Assembly: GCA_021186555.1 (NCBI GenBank)
Contig: JAJKFL010000005.1
Coordinates: 20,524,635-20,588,634 of the forward strand
Reading direction: 5' to 3'
From: Reticulitermes speratus
Lineage: Eukaryota > Arthropoda > Insecta > Blattodea > Rhinotermitidae
DNA length: 64,000 nt
The notes below the pieces were generated by a model that ran no database searches, had not been told where the DNA came from, and saw nothing but the letters and a program-made list of their open reading frames with translations. Numbering within the stretch: the first letter of the stretch is position 1; every line of letters starts with the position of its first letter. Shown one piece after another: positions 1-10,469 of the stretch. The position numbers were made by a program, and so were the translations under genes.

Positions 1-990
1 GCCACTGCAATACAGTGGCATTAACTAACGTAAAGAGAATTGTTTAGTGAAATATAAGTTTATAAATCTAGAAGTGTAAATACAAATGAAGAAGGTAAGG
101 AGCCAATAACAAACACATATAAATAAGTACGTAATGGCATAAATTAAATAGAAAGGTAACGTGAATAATTAAAGTAACAAATGATTGACTGTAAGAGGAA
201 CTAAATTCTAATTTTGCTTAGGATTTCTATTCCCTGAGAATACATCAAAGTCATAGTCCCTGACAGCATGGAGAGAGCCATCTAGCGCTTATAACATGTA
301 ACTGAAACACAGTGAAGTCTTTATAATAGGAATCATCGAAATACCGTAGATTATAACAGAATTAATGATGACGAATCGCTGCACAAAACATATGTGTTAT
401 GTGTAATTGATATAGTCTCTATAAGCTGGAATATTCTTGAACATTTTAGGGCGTATAATACATTTGTGGTGGGATAAAACTGAATATCTTAATGTGCATG
501 TAGCCAGTTTTAGAAAGGGTAACGTCATAATCATACCAAGCTTTGGGTTAAGGGTCAGCAGTCATTAAAACTTCAGGGTGATTTCTGACGTGACTTATGT
601 ACTCCTCAAATAGACAAAACTGCAGGATTTGAGTTCTTTGTTTTTACAACTCCTGACGTACCATATAAAGTTTGGATTATGACACGCATTAGATTCAAAC
701 TGAGGGAGTTACTGTTTCTTATCATGATAATGGGCATCTTTAAGCACATATGAACACTGTTTGGAGCTTGTTGTCTGTAATGTGTAATATTTGATTTCAC
801 ACCAATACGCGAAGTTGTTGTGATAACCTTACTTCTGACCCTTGTTAATAATAAAATATTTAACAAGAATTTTTGTGTCTTATGTCACCCACTTTATTTT
901 GTTTACTTAAAGCTCCCTAATACTGCTTGCTGAATCTTCCCAAAACTGCGAACAGAAATTACAAAGTGGTAACTATAGAGTTTAGGAAAA
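1..990. other. unassigned AT-rich DNA
   Basis: No recognisable gene, repeat boundary or structured element. Frames longer than 80 codons in this stretch have no family resemblance I can name and are interrupted on both sides. Confidence 0.5.
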
Positions 991-994
991 GTTT

Positions 995-1085
995 TTGAAC
1001 ACGGGATGAAATCTTAGGGTTTCGTAACAGACGAGTAAATTCTTGACAGGCTGAGCGACCGTTAGATTCTTGAGAAGGGCTGTCT
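995..1085 (+). mobile_element. LINE-B 3'-end fragment
   Basis: The segment begins with 'gaacacgggatgaa', followed by 'aaattcttgacaggctgagc' and an 'agattcttgagaagggct' tract. The same order (aacacggtaatgaa, then ttcttg..gctgagcgac, then ttctcaagaa) recurs at the ends of the LINE-B relics at 14690, 34620 and 50930, so this is the terminal part of that non-LTR retrotransposon. No coding part is attached, and the copy is short and diverged. Confidence 0.4.
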
Positions 1086-1206
1086 ATCGTAGAGTTGAAG
1101 CCAGCATTCATAAACGTGGTGACGTTGGGAAATTTCGAGACTATATCAGATTTAATGTAGAGAGAGTCTATAGTTAAATAAAGAAATTCAATTCCATTCT
1201 CATTTA

Positions 1207-1242
<36 letters not shown>

Positions 1243-1243
1243 G
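1207..1243. repeat. (TAA)n microsatellite
   Basis: About twelve uninterrupted TAA units end in 'tagtaaagtg'. On the minus strand they read as a poly-leucine tract inside a chance frame. Confidence 0.95.
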
Positions 1244-1249
1244 TAAAGT

Positions 1250-2185
1250 GGTATATGTCAAAGGAGAAATCCAGGCGACAGGAAAGAAGGTTTTGGCGGA
1301 ATACTCGTATTTGTGTGTTCTTAATGTGTTTGTTGTTTGTGTTCCCTCAGTGCTGATGAAAGCCACACATTCTAGAACACCGGATACAGAACATTCACAC
1401 AGTAACAGTTTAATGTAGTTCTAAGTTAGTGCGAAGAGCATAGACCTCTTAAAAATAACGAAATGTTATGAGATATTTAAGCATTTTACTTGATGTGTGT
1501 GTGTCATGCCTGAGACTATGCGTCATGTGCACAAATACATTGAGCAGAAGAGAGAGCGACATACCAAGCACTGTTTTATTATAGCAGACAAAAAGTATCA
1601 AGTAATTTCCTATACCGATTCTGTTTCCACATCTGACGAAAAATGTAGAGAAGAAGGGCGAAAGTTCCTTTACGCCCTTATGTAAATTATGGCTGCAAGA
1701 CTGTACATGGAATTCTCTACAAACTGTCACTCAGATCGGTCAGTAAAGGTGGACGTTCGAGGTAAAAATTTATTTACGACTTTAAGGGAAGTTGCTGTAA
1801 GCTGTCTTAGCCAACACGTCAAATGTAAGTAAGAAATTCTAAAAGTTAACCAGTAAGGGATTAACGAGAATTGAATGGAATATTAAAGTTAAATCATTAG
1901 GATAAAAGTGTTGAAAGTAAAGTTATTTCGCAGCCAACAAATTAACAAGTTGTTTAGCAGATAAAATACAAGAAATAAAGTTGTCATTAAAGTTATTCGC
2001 AGAGGGAAAGCCGGTGTTATTCATTTCTAGCCTATTAGGTGGGTATAGTCAGTCATTTAAAAATATTACTGTAAAATATAACACATTAAATCTACAAGAC
2101 GGTGAAATAAAGTAGAAACGCTTAGCTTTCTTCTTCATATAAAATAAGGAATATTTACTTTTCAGTGATAAGCAAGTCTCTTAGT
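1250..2185. other. unassigned AT-rich DNA
   Basis: No repeat family or coding homology seen. A short plus-strand frame near 1497-1685 encodes nothing I recognise. Confidence 0.45.
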
Positions 2186-2190
2186 CGTCA

Positions 2191-2445
2191 ATCTACCAGA
2201 ATCATGAGATCTTCGCTCTTCTGGGATATTACGCGGCGTCGTGTGGTAATTGCTACCCCGCACGTACTTTCCAGAATCTACGTTATTGGTTGCTGGCTTT
2301 CTTTCTTTCCTACTCGGACTCTTGATCCCTGAAGATGAGACCGAAACGTTGTCCCGAAACGTCGGTAAACAATTACCAAACGAAGCCGCGTAATATCCCA
2401 GAAGAACGCAGATCTCATCATCATCGCGGCGGAAGCCTGAAATCA
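2191..2445. mobile_element. inverted-repeat element, 'gacgccgtgtag' family
   Basis: The left arm (about 2201-2258) and the right arm (about 2363-2421) are inverted copies that match at most positions. Both read inward through 'cttctgggatattacgcggc' and a 'tggtaattg' block. The centre holds two 'ccgaaacg' blocks near 2340-2362. The architecture (outer 'ttctggga', then an 'acgccgtg' block, then 'tggtaa', then a central 'gtttcgg') is shared with many other copies in this window. No transposase is encoded, so this is probably a non-autonomous foldback or MITE-like element. Chance frames across it are not genes. Confidence 0.75.
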
Positions 2446-2814
2446 ATACCAGAGTCATCTTTTTACCAGCTGAAATTATGTGACTTGTTTAATGAACAGA
2501 TTTTGAGTATCATACGGGACTAAACGTTAACTTAGCTGTAATTAAAATTATTAATTAATTACTGGTTTTGTGGATGCCTTTGTTTATTGACTATACATTG
2601 AAGTTTGATTCTTTTGAATAGGTTTATTATTAGGATGCTGAGTTTGCGATTGCTGAATCCTGCTTTGGCGCAGTTTTAGTGTTTGTAGACTTAAAGGAAG
2701 CAAAGGAGCTATTAAATATTTGTGTTCCCGCCTTGGGAGCTCAGGTCATAATGAAACTGCAGATGGGGAGCTAATGTGATGCAACAGAAAGTTGACTGAG
2801 TATCACAAAATTTT

Positions 2815-3115
2815 AGGGCGATGAAAACAAGGAGAATTAGACTGGCTTCACACGTAGTAAGCATTTGTAAGGTAAGCAAACTTACTATTCATAGATCAAG
2901 GCAACCAATATGGGTAAATGGACGTGGGTAAGAGAATGATATTAAACATGTAATGAAACTAGAAGTGGGAGAGTGGATTGAACATGAGTCACGTGAATAC
3001 GGCAATCAACCTTCGGGTTCTGTTATACGCCCTGGATTTCTTGACTTCCTGGATGACTGGCAGCTTGTCGAAGAGAACTTTGCTCTATAGAGTTCGTTAT
3101 TGGTCCTCTGTAACC
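2815..3115 (+). pseudogene. LINE-B ORF 3'-end relic
   Basis: Broken reading frames translate into the typical C-terminal end of a non-LTR retrotransposon polyprotein. A basic 'KTRRIRLASHV' segment near 2821 is followed, after a frame shift, by a Trp/Glu-rich segment. The terminal 'NTAINLRV' motif near 2996 leads into 'FLTSW' near 3040. The same order is seen in the relics at 14460-14790 and 34430-34710. Stops and shifts make the copy dead. The segment past 3115 up to about 3240 may still be 3' UTR. Confidence 0.6.
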
Positions 3116-3360
3116 CCCACTTTCTACGAAATTGGTGTTGGACTTTATAAGATTCGTCAAGGGAAATTATCGAAGAAAGGATACATTTTATGTAGGTCAA
3201 AATATGAGACTCATTGTGTCGCCAGTTGTTACTTTTAACACTTCCATGAGTTTAATACGAAATGAAACGCAACCTTTTTTTTCAATCTTCCGTTTCTTAA
3301 TATCTTATTGTTTTTCTTTATGAAAATTACTAATGGTTAAGATTAGTCCCAATGCCTTTT

Positions 3361-3515
3361 AGGATGTGACGCCGTGTAGTTTAATATGTGGGAATCAAGT
3401 TTTCGGATGAAGTGCCTGCTTCCATTTGCAGGGTAGGAAAGGCCCAGACGATTGAGGCAGCGTGTTCTTCCGAAACTTTCATCTCACCCTACCAGACTAC
3501 ACGGCGTCTCCTTCC
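3361..3515. mobile_element. inverted-repeat element, 'gacgccgtgtag' family
   Basis: 'gatgtgacgccgtgtagt' (3363-3380) is mirrored by 'actacacggcgtc' (3497-3509), and the element is about 150 bp long. 'ttcggatgaagtgcctgctt' inside the left half and 'cttccgaaactttc' in the right half are the family core. One of the clearest copies in the window. Confidence 0.8.
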
Positions 3516-3519
3516 AGAA

Positions 3520-4815
3520 AAACGTAATCTTAAATTCACTAAACACTTTCGTTCTTGTTCTACATTTATATTATTTCGAGTTTAAAAAGTAGTAATTTAC
3601 AAGACGATGATGGCACGAAAGTTCATGTCCTTGGCTTGAAAATGCACAGGTGTATCGAAATATGTCGTGTAGGAAGTGGACACACAACTTTACCCACGCT
3701 TCTGCACAAGTTCAATACAAACGTGACCTATTTCGAGCGGCCGGATTCTGCCTCCTGTTTCAGCGAACAGACTGAATCAAAAACTAGGACACTTATTTTG
3801 CTTTGCAGTAACTTTTGACATAAAATACAAATAAATTGTCTTCATTCATGTCATTTGCAGTACAACTGCGCTAGTGTTCTACTCGAGGGCATGTGGCGTG
3901 AGACTCAGTGGTGCTGATCGGTAGCATATGCCATGCGCGGAAGAAGGTCGGCAACAGATTTAGTGTATGCCACATGGAATATACCAACTTTTGGCAAGTC
4001 CACAAATAGACTAACTTCCACTAAAAGCTTACAGTATACATTAGTGACTGGTTCTTACGTCATGTGTGAAACATCTCGGCTCGATAAGACATATAGCGAG
4101 GGGTCGTTCATAATCCACTTAGATTAAATCTTATTAATTTTATGATTTAATCGTCGACAAATTCAAAACTACACGTACTCAAATTGTAGGATATTATTAA
4201 ATTGCACTTTTAAATGACGTACAAGTAAGCGGCAGTGTTACAATTTTAATGTTGTGTCCAAACATTTACATGAAATGAATGAGGAAATCTACGGAAACTT
4301 CACTCAGGTTAGTTGGCTTCTTAACTGAAAATCGATTTTTGAAATTCTGACTATACTGTGTCATTGTCCAGGAGACTGCAGTCTAAAGTGCCTTCGTATT
4401 ATGTCCTTATTTGCATTTAATTATCTGTATTGCATACCTTATATGCCTTGGACTGTAATTACGTTTTAAAATGTATCATCATAATCATTCTGATCCTCAG
4501 TATATTGATACGGTAACGTTTGTTTGCGACATCATGATCTACTGAACTACCGAACAGATATTTTCGAAATAGATAGTTTTAGAAAGCTTATGATTCGGAA
4601 GTGATGGAAATCTCTTTTTTTGTGTTTAATCCGTCCTCAAAAATTGCTTTTCAACAGAAAATCTAACATCAAAAATAGATAGAGCTGCCTGTACCGGAAA
4701 TTGTGGGAAGTACATGAAATATGTTAGCTTCCCTTGGCCTCCGGGTGGTGGCAGCACATCGTAAGAGGCTTGCACGAGCACTGCATAGGAGTGGAAGCTT
4801 AAGAAAACCATCTTC
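3520..4815. other. unassigned DNA
   Basis: No clear element. A plus-strand stretch near 3960-3990 reads 'ATWNIPTFGK', faintly like the start of an AP-type LINE endonuclease. Nothing downstream supports it. Confidence 0.4.
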
Positions 4816-4860
4816 ATACCCTGAATCTAGGTATGTCTATCAGATCCTACCATTTGCTTC

Positions 4861-5079
4861 AAACTGTTCAAAAGGCGATTTTCGACAAGAACCGCTTTTG
4901 TTATGACAATTAATAAGGCTCAAGGACATAAGCTTAAACGTGTCGGCATGATCTACCATCGCCTGTTTTTTTCCCATGGCCAGCTCTGTGTGGCATTTTC
5001 CCCATCCTATTCATTGGACAACGTCGCTGTTGCAAATATTAAAGGGCATCGACAGCGTATAAAAATAATAGATTCGTAA
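4861..5079 (+). pseudogene. Pif1/Helitron-type helicase C-terminal fragment
   Basis: About 70 codons, open to a TAA at 5077-5079, match the C-terminal end of Pif1-family SF1B helicases as found in Helitron Rep-helicase proteins. 'TINKAQG' lies at about 4906-4926 and 'SHGQLCVAF' at about 4972-4998, followed by 'SLDNVAV'. In the family the last block normally reads GQLYVALSR and supplies the arginine finger. Here that arginine is absent, and a Tyr-to-Cys change and a shifted 'MIYHR' segment are present, so the fragment is inactive. Upstream (about 4820-4860) a related segment sits in another frame, showing at least one frameshift. No Rep/HUH domain is seen nearby. A fragment of an ancient host Pif1 copy is possible but less likely than a Helitron relic. 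Confidence 0.7.
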
Positions 5080-5084
5080 CATCA

Positions 5085-5535
5085 AATATTTTGTATCGAG
5101 AAGTGCTTTAATTTTCAAATGCTGATTAAATATTTTATTGTTTCTACGTGCAAATTATTCGAATGGCTAGTTAATAAAGTGTTTGTGCCCTGTTTTAACA
5201 AATTATCACACTATTTTACTGGAAGGACTGAGAAACAGAACAAGAAATATCAGTTATGAAAGCCATCGTCTGGACCTTGAATTGAAAGTGGAATGTCCCA
5301 ATGCAAAGCGGAATTTCTGATTACACGTTAGGTTTAAAAATGCTGAAGTACGTAGCGGTTGAAACAGGATTTCTAAATACGTAGGACCCAATGAATATAT
5401 CATATTTTTCTTTTTATCTCTCTTTCTTTCTTGGAAGGAGCCGATAGAGAGAGAAAGAGACAGACTCAGAAAAAAAAGTATTTAATTTAAGGGTCCTGTC
5501 AACCGCTAAGATTATGTAGCGCCTGTGATAGACAA
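5085..5535. other. unassigned DNA with a polypurine tract
   Basis: A purine-rich run (about 5445-5480, GA-rich) is the only structure noted. Confidence 0.45.
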
Positions 5536-5540
5536 GTCAA

Positions 5541-5720
5541 ATGTTAGCACGAAGCATTGGTGGGAAAGTACTAACAGGGAAGACTGAAATACTCAGAGAA
5601 GAATCTATCCTGGTACCCGTTTTCTCCATCATAAAACCCACATTGACTGGTCTGGGATCGAACTGGGGCCCCCGTGGTAAGAGGCAAGGAGTCCATCCCA
5701 GTCGTTCGATTCCCAACAAA
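5541..5720 (-). mobile_element. tRNA-derived SINE (family S3), minus strand
   Basis: On the minus strand the segment carries a tRNA-like B box at 5656-5666 (reverse complement of 'gggatcgaact'). Upstream, at higher coordinates, comes the head; downstream comes a 'cccacattgactggtc' body. The same order occurs in the better copy at 42825-42985. The copy is diverged and has no clear A-rich tail. It abuts another SINE-like segment at 5730. Confidence 0.55.
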
Positions 5721-5729
5721 AGAGAGTTC

Positions 5730-5890
5730 TCTCTTCTTCAAAGGGTTCGGACCGGCTCCGGAGCCCACCTACCCTGTTACTGGCTCTTAAACCGAGGGCA
5801 AAGCGGCCGGGCCTTGAAGCCGACCATTTATCTACATCTAGTGCCGAAGTTAAGAATGCGTGAAGTATACCTCCATATGACTTTATGTGA
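5730..5890. mobile_element. SINE-like body (family S4)
   Basis: The block 'acatctagtgccgaagttaa' near 5833 is shared in diverged form with 12615-12650 ('cacctagtgtcgaaattaag'). 'gcggccgggccttgaagcc' near 5801 resembles 6590-6610. I take these as fragments of one short interspersed family; its ends are not resolved. Confidence 0.4.
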
Positions 5891-6439
5891 AGCACAGCGA
5901 CAAATTACTTTATTTTACTTTTTTGTTATGAAAATGTGCACTAAGCAATGTAGTTTTTGACCTAATTTGGATAGGGCGTTTTTATAGGCTATAGAAGTAA
6001 CTACTTTAAACAGAAACCTTTCTGAAACAGAAACTTGTTTTTGAAGCAGGTTTTATTGTCCTACATGTGCGTAGTATGTATGGGAAGGTTTAGGAAACAG
6101 ATCGTTAGTTGCTGCCACTAGCCTGTACGAATTCTGTAGCGTCAGCAGGCTTGCCCGCTCCTTCCAGATTTAGCAACCATTTACAACCAACAGCAGCGTA
6201 ACCCGTAATAATATTGGAAGTGCAGTTTTATTGAATTAATAAAACCAGGACTGTATCAAGTAGCTGAATAACCTCAGAACATTTTAATATACGTACTTGA
6301 CTTCTACAACTTTCGCCTTGTTTTTCAAATTATTGTGTTATATTTTCTGTCTCTTCAAAATTTTACTGAGCCAAAGCGCCACCGATTTGTAACTTGTAAG
6401 TTTTTTTTAATAAAAATGGCTCTGTCAGCAGATTGACGA

Positions 6440-6720
6440 GACTACTGTCTTGACGACAGGATGATCGGGATTTGATTTCTGGCCGAGGTAGGTATTTTTC
6501 TCTCTGTTATCACACCTAGTTCGGCTCTGTGGCCCACCATGTCTCCTGCAACCCCGTGGGCTACCGGAGGTTATTTCACCGGTGGTAAAACGGCCGGGGC
6601 ATGTCACCAGCTACTTGCCACTGCCTAATTTTAAAGGATAGAAAGGTGGAGTTGTACCTTCACAAGCAGGAGAGTTCTAATGCTGGCATTTAGTGCCAAA
6701 CTTTTACCTTCTTATTGAGA
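6440..6720. mobile_element. SINE-like fragment (family S4)
   Basis: 'gggatttgatttctggccga' near 6468 looks like a decayed tRNA B box followed by a GC-rich body. 'aaaacggccggggcatgtca' near 6586 and 'gcatttagtgcc' near 6686 echo the segment at 5800-5850. No coding capacity. Boundaries are approximate. Confidence 0.4.
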
Positions 6721-6724
6721 AAAG

Positions 6725-7045
6725 TTCTGGGAATAACTTCCGTGTTTACTCTCCTTAAGTTGCTTCATCATAAGCGTATATGATGAAGCTACCTATATTT
6801 ATAAACAGTATAAAGTAGGGATATAGCTAGTTGTAAATCTCATGAAAGACACGAATATATTTCTTCTGCTGAGATCACCCCCGCCCCCGCAAACAACCGT
6901 ATATACCGCACAATAACTGCATATATATATATCTTAAAGTTTTACAGTTCTCGGACTGATTAAGTGAAACACACTATCTAACCAGACAAAAATTGTTTTG
7001 AATGTTATCATTCTCGAAATACTCTCGTCCTGTATTAATATGATT
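6725..7045. other. unassigned AT-rich DNA
   Basis: Nothing recognised apart from a short C-rich run near 6876-6890 and a short (TA)n near 6920. Confidence 0.4.
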
Positions 7046-7049
7046 CCAA

Positions 7050-7385
7050 TGATGCTTCCATTTTATCAGCACTTTATACGCGATTTTGAAGAAATCGGGT
7101 TTAGCTGCTCCAGCGTTCTTCCCGTATTTTATTTGCTGATTCCAATATACGTCGTTTTAAAGTAACTTCCAGTTTTGGGAACAGGAAAGATTCTGCTAGA
7201 AAGAGATCAGAGCTGCAGGGTGGATGTGGAACTACTGGAAGTTTGTCTGTCGCGACAAACATCAGCAGGGAGTGCGTCGTTTGCGCGGGAGTGTTGTCGT
7301 GGCAGAGATATCAAGAGTTTTACCGCCAAATTTCCCCTCCTTTCTCTCGCATCGCTTTCCGTAGATGCCTAAAACGGCCAGGCAG
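7050..7385 (-). pseudogene. mariner-type transposase relic
   Basis: Read on the minus strand, frames between about 7375 and 7085 give the second half of a Tc1/mariner transposase. In order these are 'RHLRKAMREKGGEIWR', a stop-interrupted 'NS.YL', then 'CHDNTPAQT' around 7300 with the second catalytic aspartate. 'VVPHPPCSSDL' near 7220 carries the third catalytic position in mariner families, followed by 'ESFLFPKLEVTLK'. At least three in-frame stops are visible, with a probable frame change upstream of 7375. The N-terminal DNA-binding half and both terminal inverted repeats are not seen. The product would have cut and pasted the element in the nucleus; this copy is dead. Confidence 0.75.
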
Positions 7386-7389
7386 AATC

Positions 7390-8340
7390 TTTTATTCACT
7401 GTTTCTTTTGAAGACATTTAAAAAAGACGACGCAGACTTTTTTTGAATCAAATAAGTGTCTTATTTTTGACAGGAAAACACTTAACGCGGCAATAGGCGA
7501 ACCTGAATAGAATAATGAAGACATTTCACGCCTTACGTCACAAAAAAAGGAATACGTCTTTTGTAAAGATAGTTCACCTCATGAAGTTCAGTAAAATTTG
7601 ATCATCTTTCTCTATTCTGAGACCCAGATGAAACTACTAACACTTTGTATGGCCAAATGTTCAGTTCTTTAATGCTGAACCAGACTGCTCTTCATTAAAT
7701 TGTTAAGTACTGTACATTGAAGAGTGGTTTAGTGCACCTTCAGTTCACCGAACTTTATCAGAGCGATCAAATCGAGAAGGGTGTCACGGGCGGATCATGG
7801 AGCCTGCATGGGACAGGTAAGAAATACGTGCAAAATTTTAGTAGGAAGATCTGAAGTAAATGCAGAGATCTAGGTGGGCATAAAAATGTAATAATTAAAA
7901 TAAAACCTAAAGAGGTAGTGGACTGGTTTCATTTAACGAACTTGTGGTAGTCAAGTGAACTATTGATAAAACATCCCGGCACCATATAAAAAGCGGGAAA
8001 TGTCTTGAAGAGCCGAGAAACTATCGGCGTCTCTGTGATTGTGCTGCATGATGGTTTGGCAGAAACAGAGCTTGTAGGGTTAATCTGAAAATACAGTAAG
8101 TAAGCTACTTGTTTTCTCTACGCCGAGTTGTTGAATTTCTGATCTAGATTTATCGAAGCATGTGTACACCTGCTGCGGTCCCAAACCTGTTGCTTTATAC
8201 GACTCCTTGTTTGACTGTTTTACGCTTGTCTGGATTCGGCAGTCGCGTATAATCTTGACGATACGTCAGAATTTTTTCAAGCCCACATGTAGTCCACTCA
8301 TGGGTGTGTTCTTGTGCGTGAAGCCGGTCAGGCCATCTGT
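7390..8340. other. unassigned DNA
   Basis: May include diverged upstream mariner sequence to about 7560, with no motif I can defend. The rest is featureless. Confidence 0.4.
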
Positions 8341-8349
8341 GAGTCAACA

Positions 8350-8430
8350 CCTCACTGCTATACGTCGCAGTGTAACGGTTAGTCTTTTTGCTTCCTGTGC
8401 AGTGGGCTTAGGGTTTGTGACCTCGGCCCG
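8350..8430 (+). mobile_element. tRNA-like SINE head relic
   Basis: 'gtgtaacggttag' (8370-8382) resembles an A box. 'agggtttgtgacctcggccc' (about 8410-8429) resembles a decayed B box of the GGTTCGATCCC type. The spacing is tRNA-like and no body or tail is recognised. Confidence 0.4.
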
Positions 8431-8434
8431 AAAA

Positions 8435-8965
8435 TCATGATTCTGTGATTTCTTTACTCCATTTAGACTAACACTTGCACATTTACAGGGCTGGATAATT
8501 GCCTTGCTCTACTTTACCAGGTGATCATTCGTAGTCATTAGAGGATATACTGTCGCCCGTCTCCGCATACACTATGCTATGCAGCGATACATATGTGCAT
8601 AAAATATTTTGGGCATGTTTGCACTGTGTAATGCCAAAAATAGCATAAAGAACTTTGAAATATCAAAGGCAGATTTTAAAAAAAGGACAGAAAATACGCA
8701 ATAAAAGTGATGTCAGTCTAATATTTATCCGAAGTCACTGAACGTTATAAGATCAGTGTTCACTAAACAGACGCTAGAGGATTTTGCGTCATATATGGAC
8801 GTTGTAATGCGGGCTGTACCGTACGTTACATTCGTGCCATCTTCTGCTCCTGCTCTTAATTTTGTGCTGACATATATTGCGAAATATTTACGACTGACGA
8901 GCAAGAGCCTTACGTTCGCTCTTGGGTGACACCGAGCATAAAGCAATGAATGGACAGTATCCGAC
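8435..8965. other. unassigned DNA
   Basis: No repeat or gene recognised. Confidence 0.4.
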
Positions 8966-8969
8966 AGTG

Positions 8970-9065
8970 GTCTTTTGTAAACACGGTAATGAATATTTGT
9001 GTTATGTAAAGCAGAAAATTTCTTGACCAGCTGTGTAACTGTAATCGCTTGTCAAGAAATTCCTA
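8970..9065 (+). mobile_element. LINE-B 3'-UTR fragment
   Basis: 'aaacacggtaatgaatattt' near 8980 is followed by 'aaatttcttgaccagctgtg' near 9017 and 'cttgtcaagaaattc' near 9049. This is the terminal signature of the LINE-B relics elsewhere in the window. Confidence 0.45.
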
Positions 9066-9069
9066 GAAC

Positions 9070-9185
9070 ACTGGAGTTAGATGGCTTACGTAGATGGAAG
9101 GATGGTATTAACAGAGATCTTAAGGAGACTGGATGTAGGCAAACGTCCTGGATTCAATACGCTCAATATGGGATCTAACGGTGAG
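9070..9185 (+). pseudogene. LINE ORF 3'-end fragment
   Basis: From about 9091 the plus strand reads RWKDGINRDLKETGCRQTSW. That is the pattern of the last ~30 residues of RTE/CR1-like polyproteins, where a conserved RW.DD...DL....G precedes the terminal Trp. About 25 codons are open before divergence. It lies directly after a LINE-B tail, so it belongs to a separate insertion. Confidence 0.5.
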
Positions 9186-9504
9186 CTTTTGTGAAAAGTG
9201 AAGTGAATATTTCTGTCACGTAAAGAGTAGTTATTTATTCATGAGTTTAGTGACAAATCGTTTCTTCATGTCTCGGTTTGGTGGAGTTACTTAGTTTAGT
9301 TTCTTACATGTTTTATGTTATTGATTGTGCACAGTGCTGGATTGATTGGTAAGGTCTTCGCTACGCTTTGTAACTTACTTCATTTGGTCTAGGCTTGCAG
9401 ATTTTTTCCAGTTACGATGTTGGCACACTTCAGAGTCCTAGATATTCGTGTAGTGCACATAAAAACTTACGCTAACACCTACCATAAAAGAACAGGCAAG
9501 TTTT

Positions 9505-9630
9505 CTGTGATATGGCGCCGTGTAGGTGGCGGCAACAATGTCCTATGAAACATCAGTAACTATTTCCAATAACACGGCCTCACACCCTAGAAGCCTTGAA
9601 TCTTCATCAAAACCGCCGTGAGAACCTAAG
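9505..9630. mobile_element. inverted-repeat family fragment
   Basis: 'tatggcgccgtgtaggtggc' (about 9513-9532), 'ataacacggcctcacaccct' (about 9570) and the trailer 'ttgaatcttcatcaaaaccgccgtg' (from 9597) belong to the 'gacgccgtgtag' family. The same trailer follows the copy at 25488-25632. Confidence 0.6.
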
Positions 9631-9654
9631 ACCTCTTATCTAGATGGTAGCTTT

Positions 9655-9715
9655 GTGCGTTGTGACATCGTGTAATTTTGAGGTAAGCCACTTACCAGAT
9701 TACACGTTGTCATAA
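9655..9715. mobile_element. miniature inverted-repeat copy
   Basis: 'tgtgacatcgtgtaat' (9661-9676) is inverted as 'attacacgttgtca' (9699-9712) with a 22-bp centre. It is an extremely shortened member of the same family, lying close beside the copy at 9505-9630. Confidence 0.6.
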
Positions 9716-9916
9716 GTTGGACGAGCGTAATATAAATTTTACCACCTTCAAAATATCAGATATCATACAGCTCTCAAGTCGTATCCACAAGTTCTGTTAA
9801 GTGACAAAATTAGATAAAGACACTTCCCACTTACGCAGTAGTTAAATTTCCGGAAAGCTGGCGCAAGTACAAGTTTGTGCAAGGCGGAATTGGGTATAGG
9901 TCCCTACGTAAGGTAA

Positions 9917-9920
9917 AATA

Positions 9921-9955
<35 letters not shown>

Positions 9956-9960
9956 GTATA
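9917..9960. repeat. (TA)n microsatellite
   Basis: Two TA runs are separated by a 'ca' step. They give Ile/Tyr repeats in chance frames. Confidence 0.95.
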
Positions 9961-10199
9961 CAAGGCAGTCCAGTTGAAATCCAAATCGAACACACTTGAA
10001 TCTGATCGGCCGCAGCATGACTGCCCCGCCGCTTGTATTATCGGCCAGCAGTATTCTTCCGCCACCTTCATCGCACTGTGCTTTCATTCCCGCAAAGAAA
10101 AATTCGGTGCGTTTCAGAAATGTTATTTTTTATTTTTTAATTTTTGAAAATTGTGTTAAATCTGAAATTGCATAAGGCGGCGAATGCCTGTACACTGAT

Positions 10200-10455
10200 T
10201 GACGTCTTCAGGATGCCACGTCCTGTCGACTACTAAATAGTTACCGAGGTTCCGACGGATCACAATCAGAGAACTGCTAACTTCCTGACTTTTAGAAGGA
10301 GAGTAGCGCCTTCATTGTCAGGGTCAAGCAGTAGGCAACTTGACCCTGGAAAGCATACTTCAAGGAGTGATTGATATACGCTTTTTTGAAACGTCGGGAA
10401 ATCTTTACCAGTCGGTACGGGGAAACATCCCAGAACACTTTAATCTTTATCATCA
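10200..10455. mobile_element. inverted-repeat element, long spacer copy
   Basis: 'ttcaggatgccacgtcctgt' (from about 10207) is mirrored by a segment ending in 'acatcccagaacacttta' near 10444. 'aaacgtcgggaaatcttta' (about 10389-10408) mirrors 'aatagttaccgaggttccga' (10235-10255). The arms are separated by about 130 bp. Trailing 'gctgttagaacc' near 10460 matches the trailer of sister copies. Confidence 0.55.
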
Positions 10456-10469
10456 TTGCTGTTAGAACC

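Noticed and set aside
959..1366. 135-codon poly-leucine frame
   Set aside because: The leucine run is the (TAA)n microsatellite read on the minus strand.
2162..2523. Overlapping ~98- and 62-codon frames as genes
   Set aside because: They mirror each other because the underlying DNA is an inverted-repeat element.
3933..4127. LINE endonuclease start ('ATWNIPTFGK')
   Set aside because: Only one short motif fits; none of the later endonuclease motifs follow.
9842..10087. Tyr/Ile-repeat frame
   Set aside because: Produced by (TA)n; the same applies to 16517-16789.
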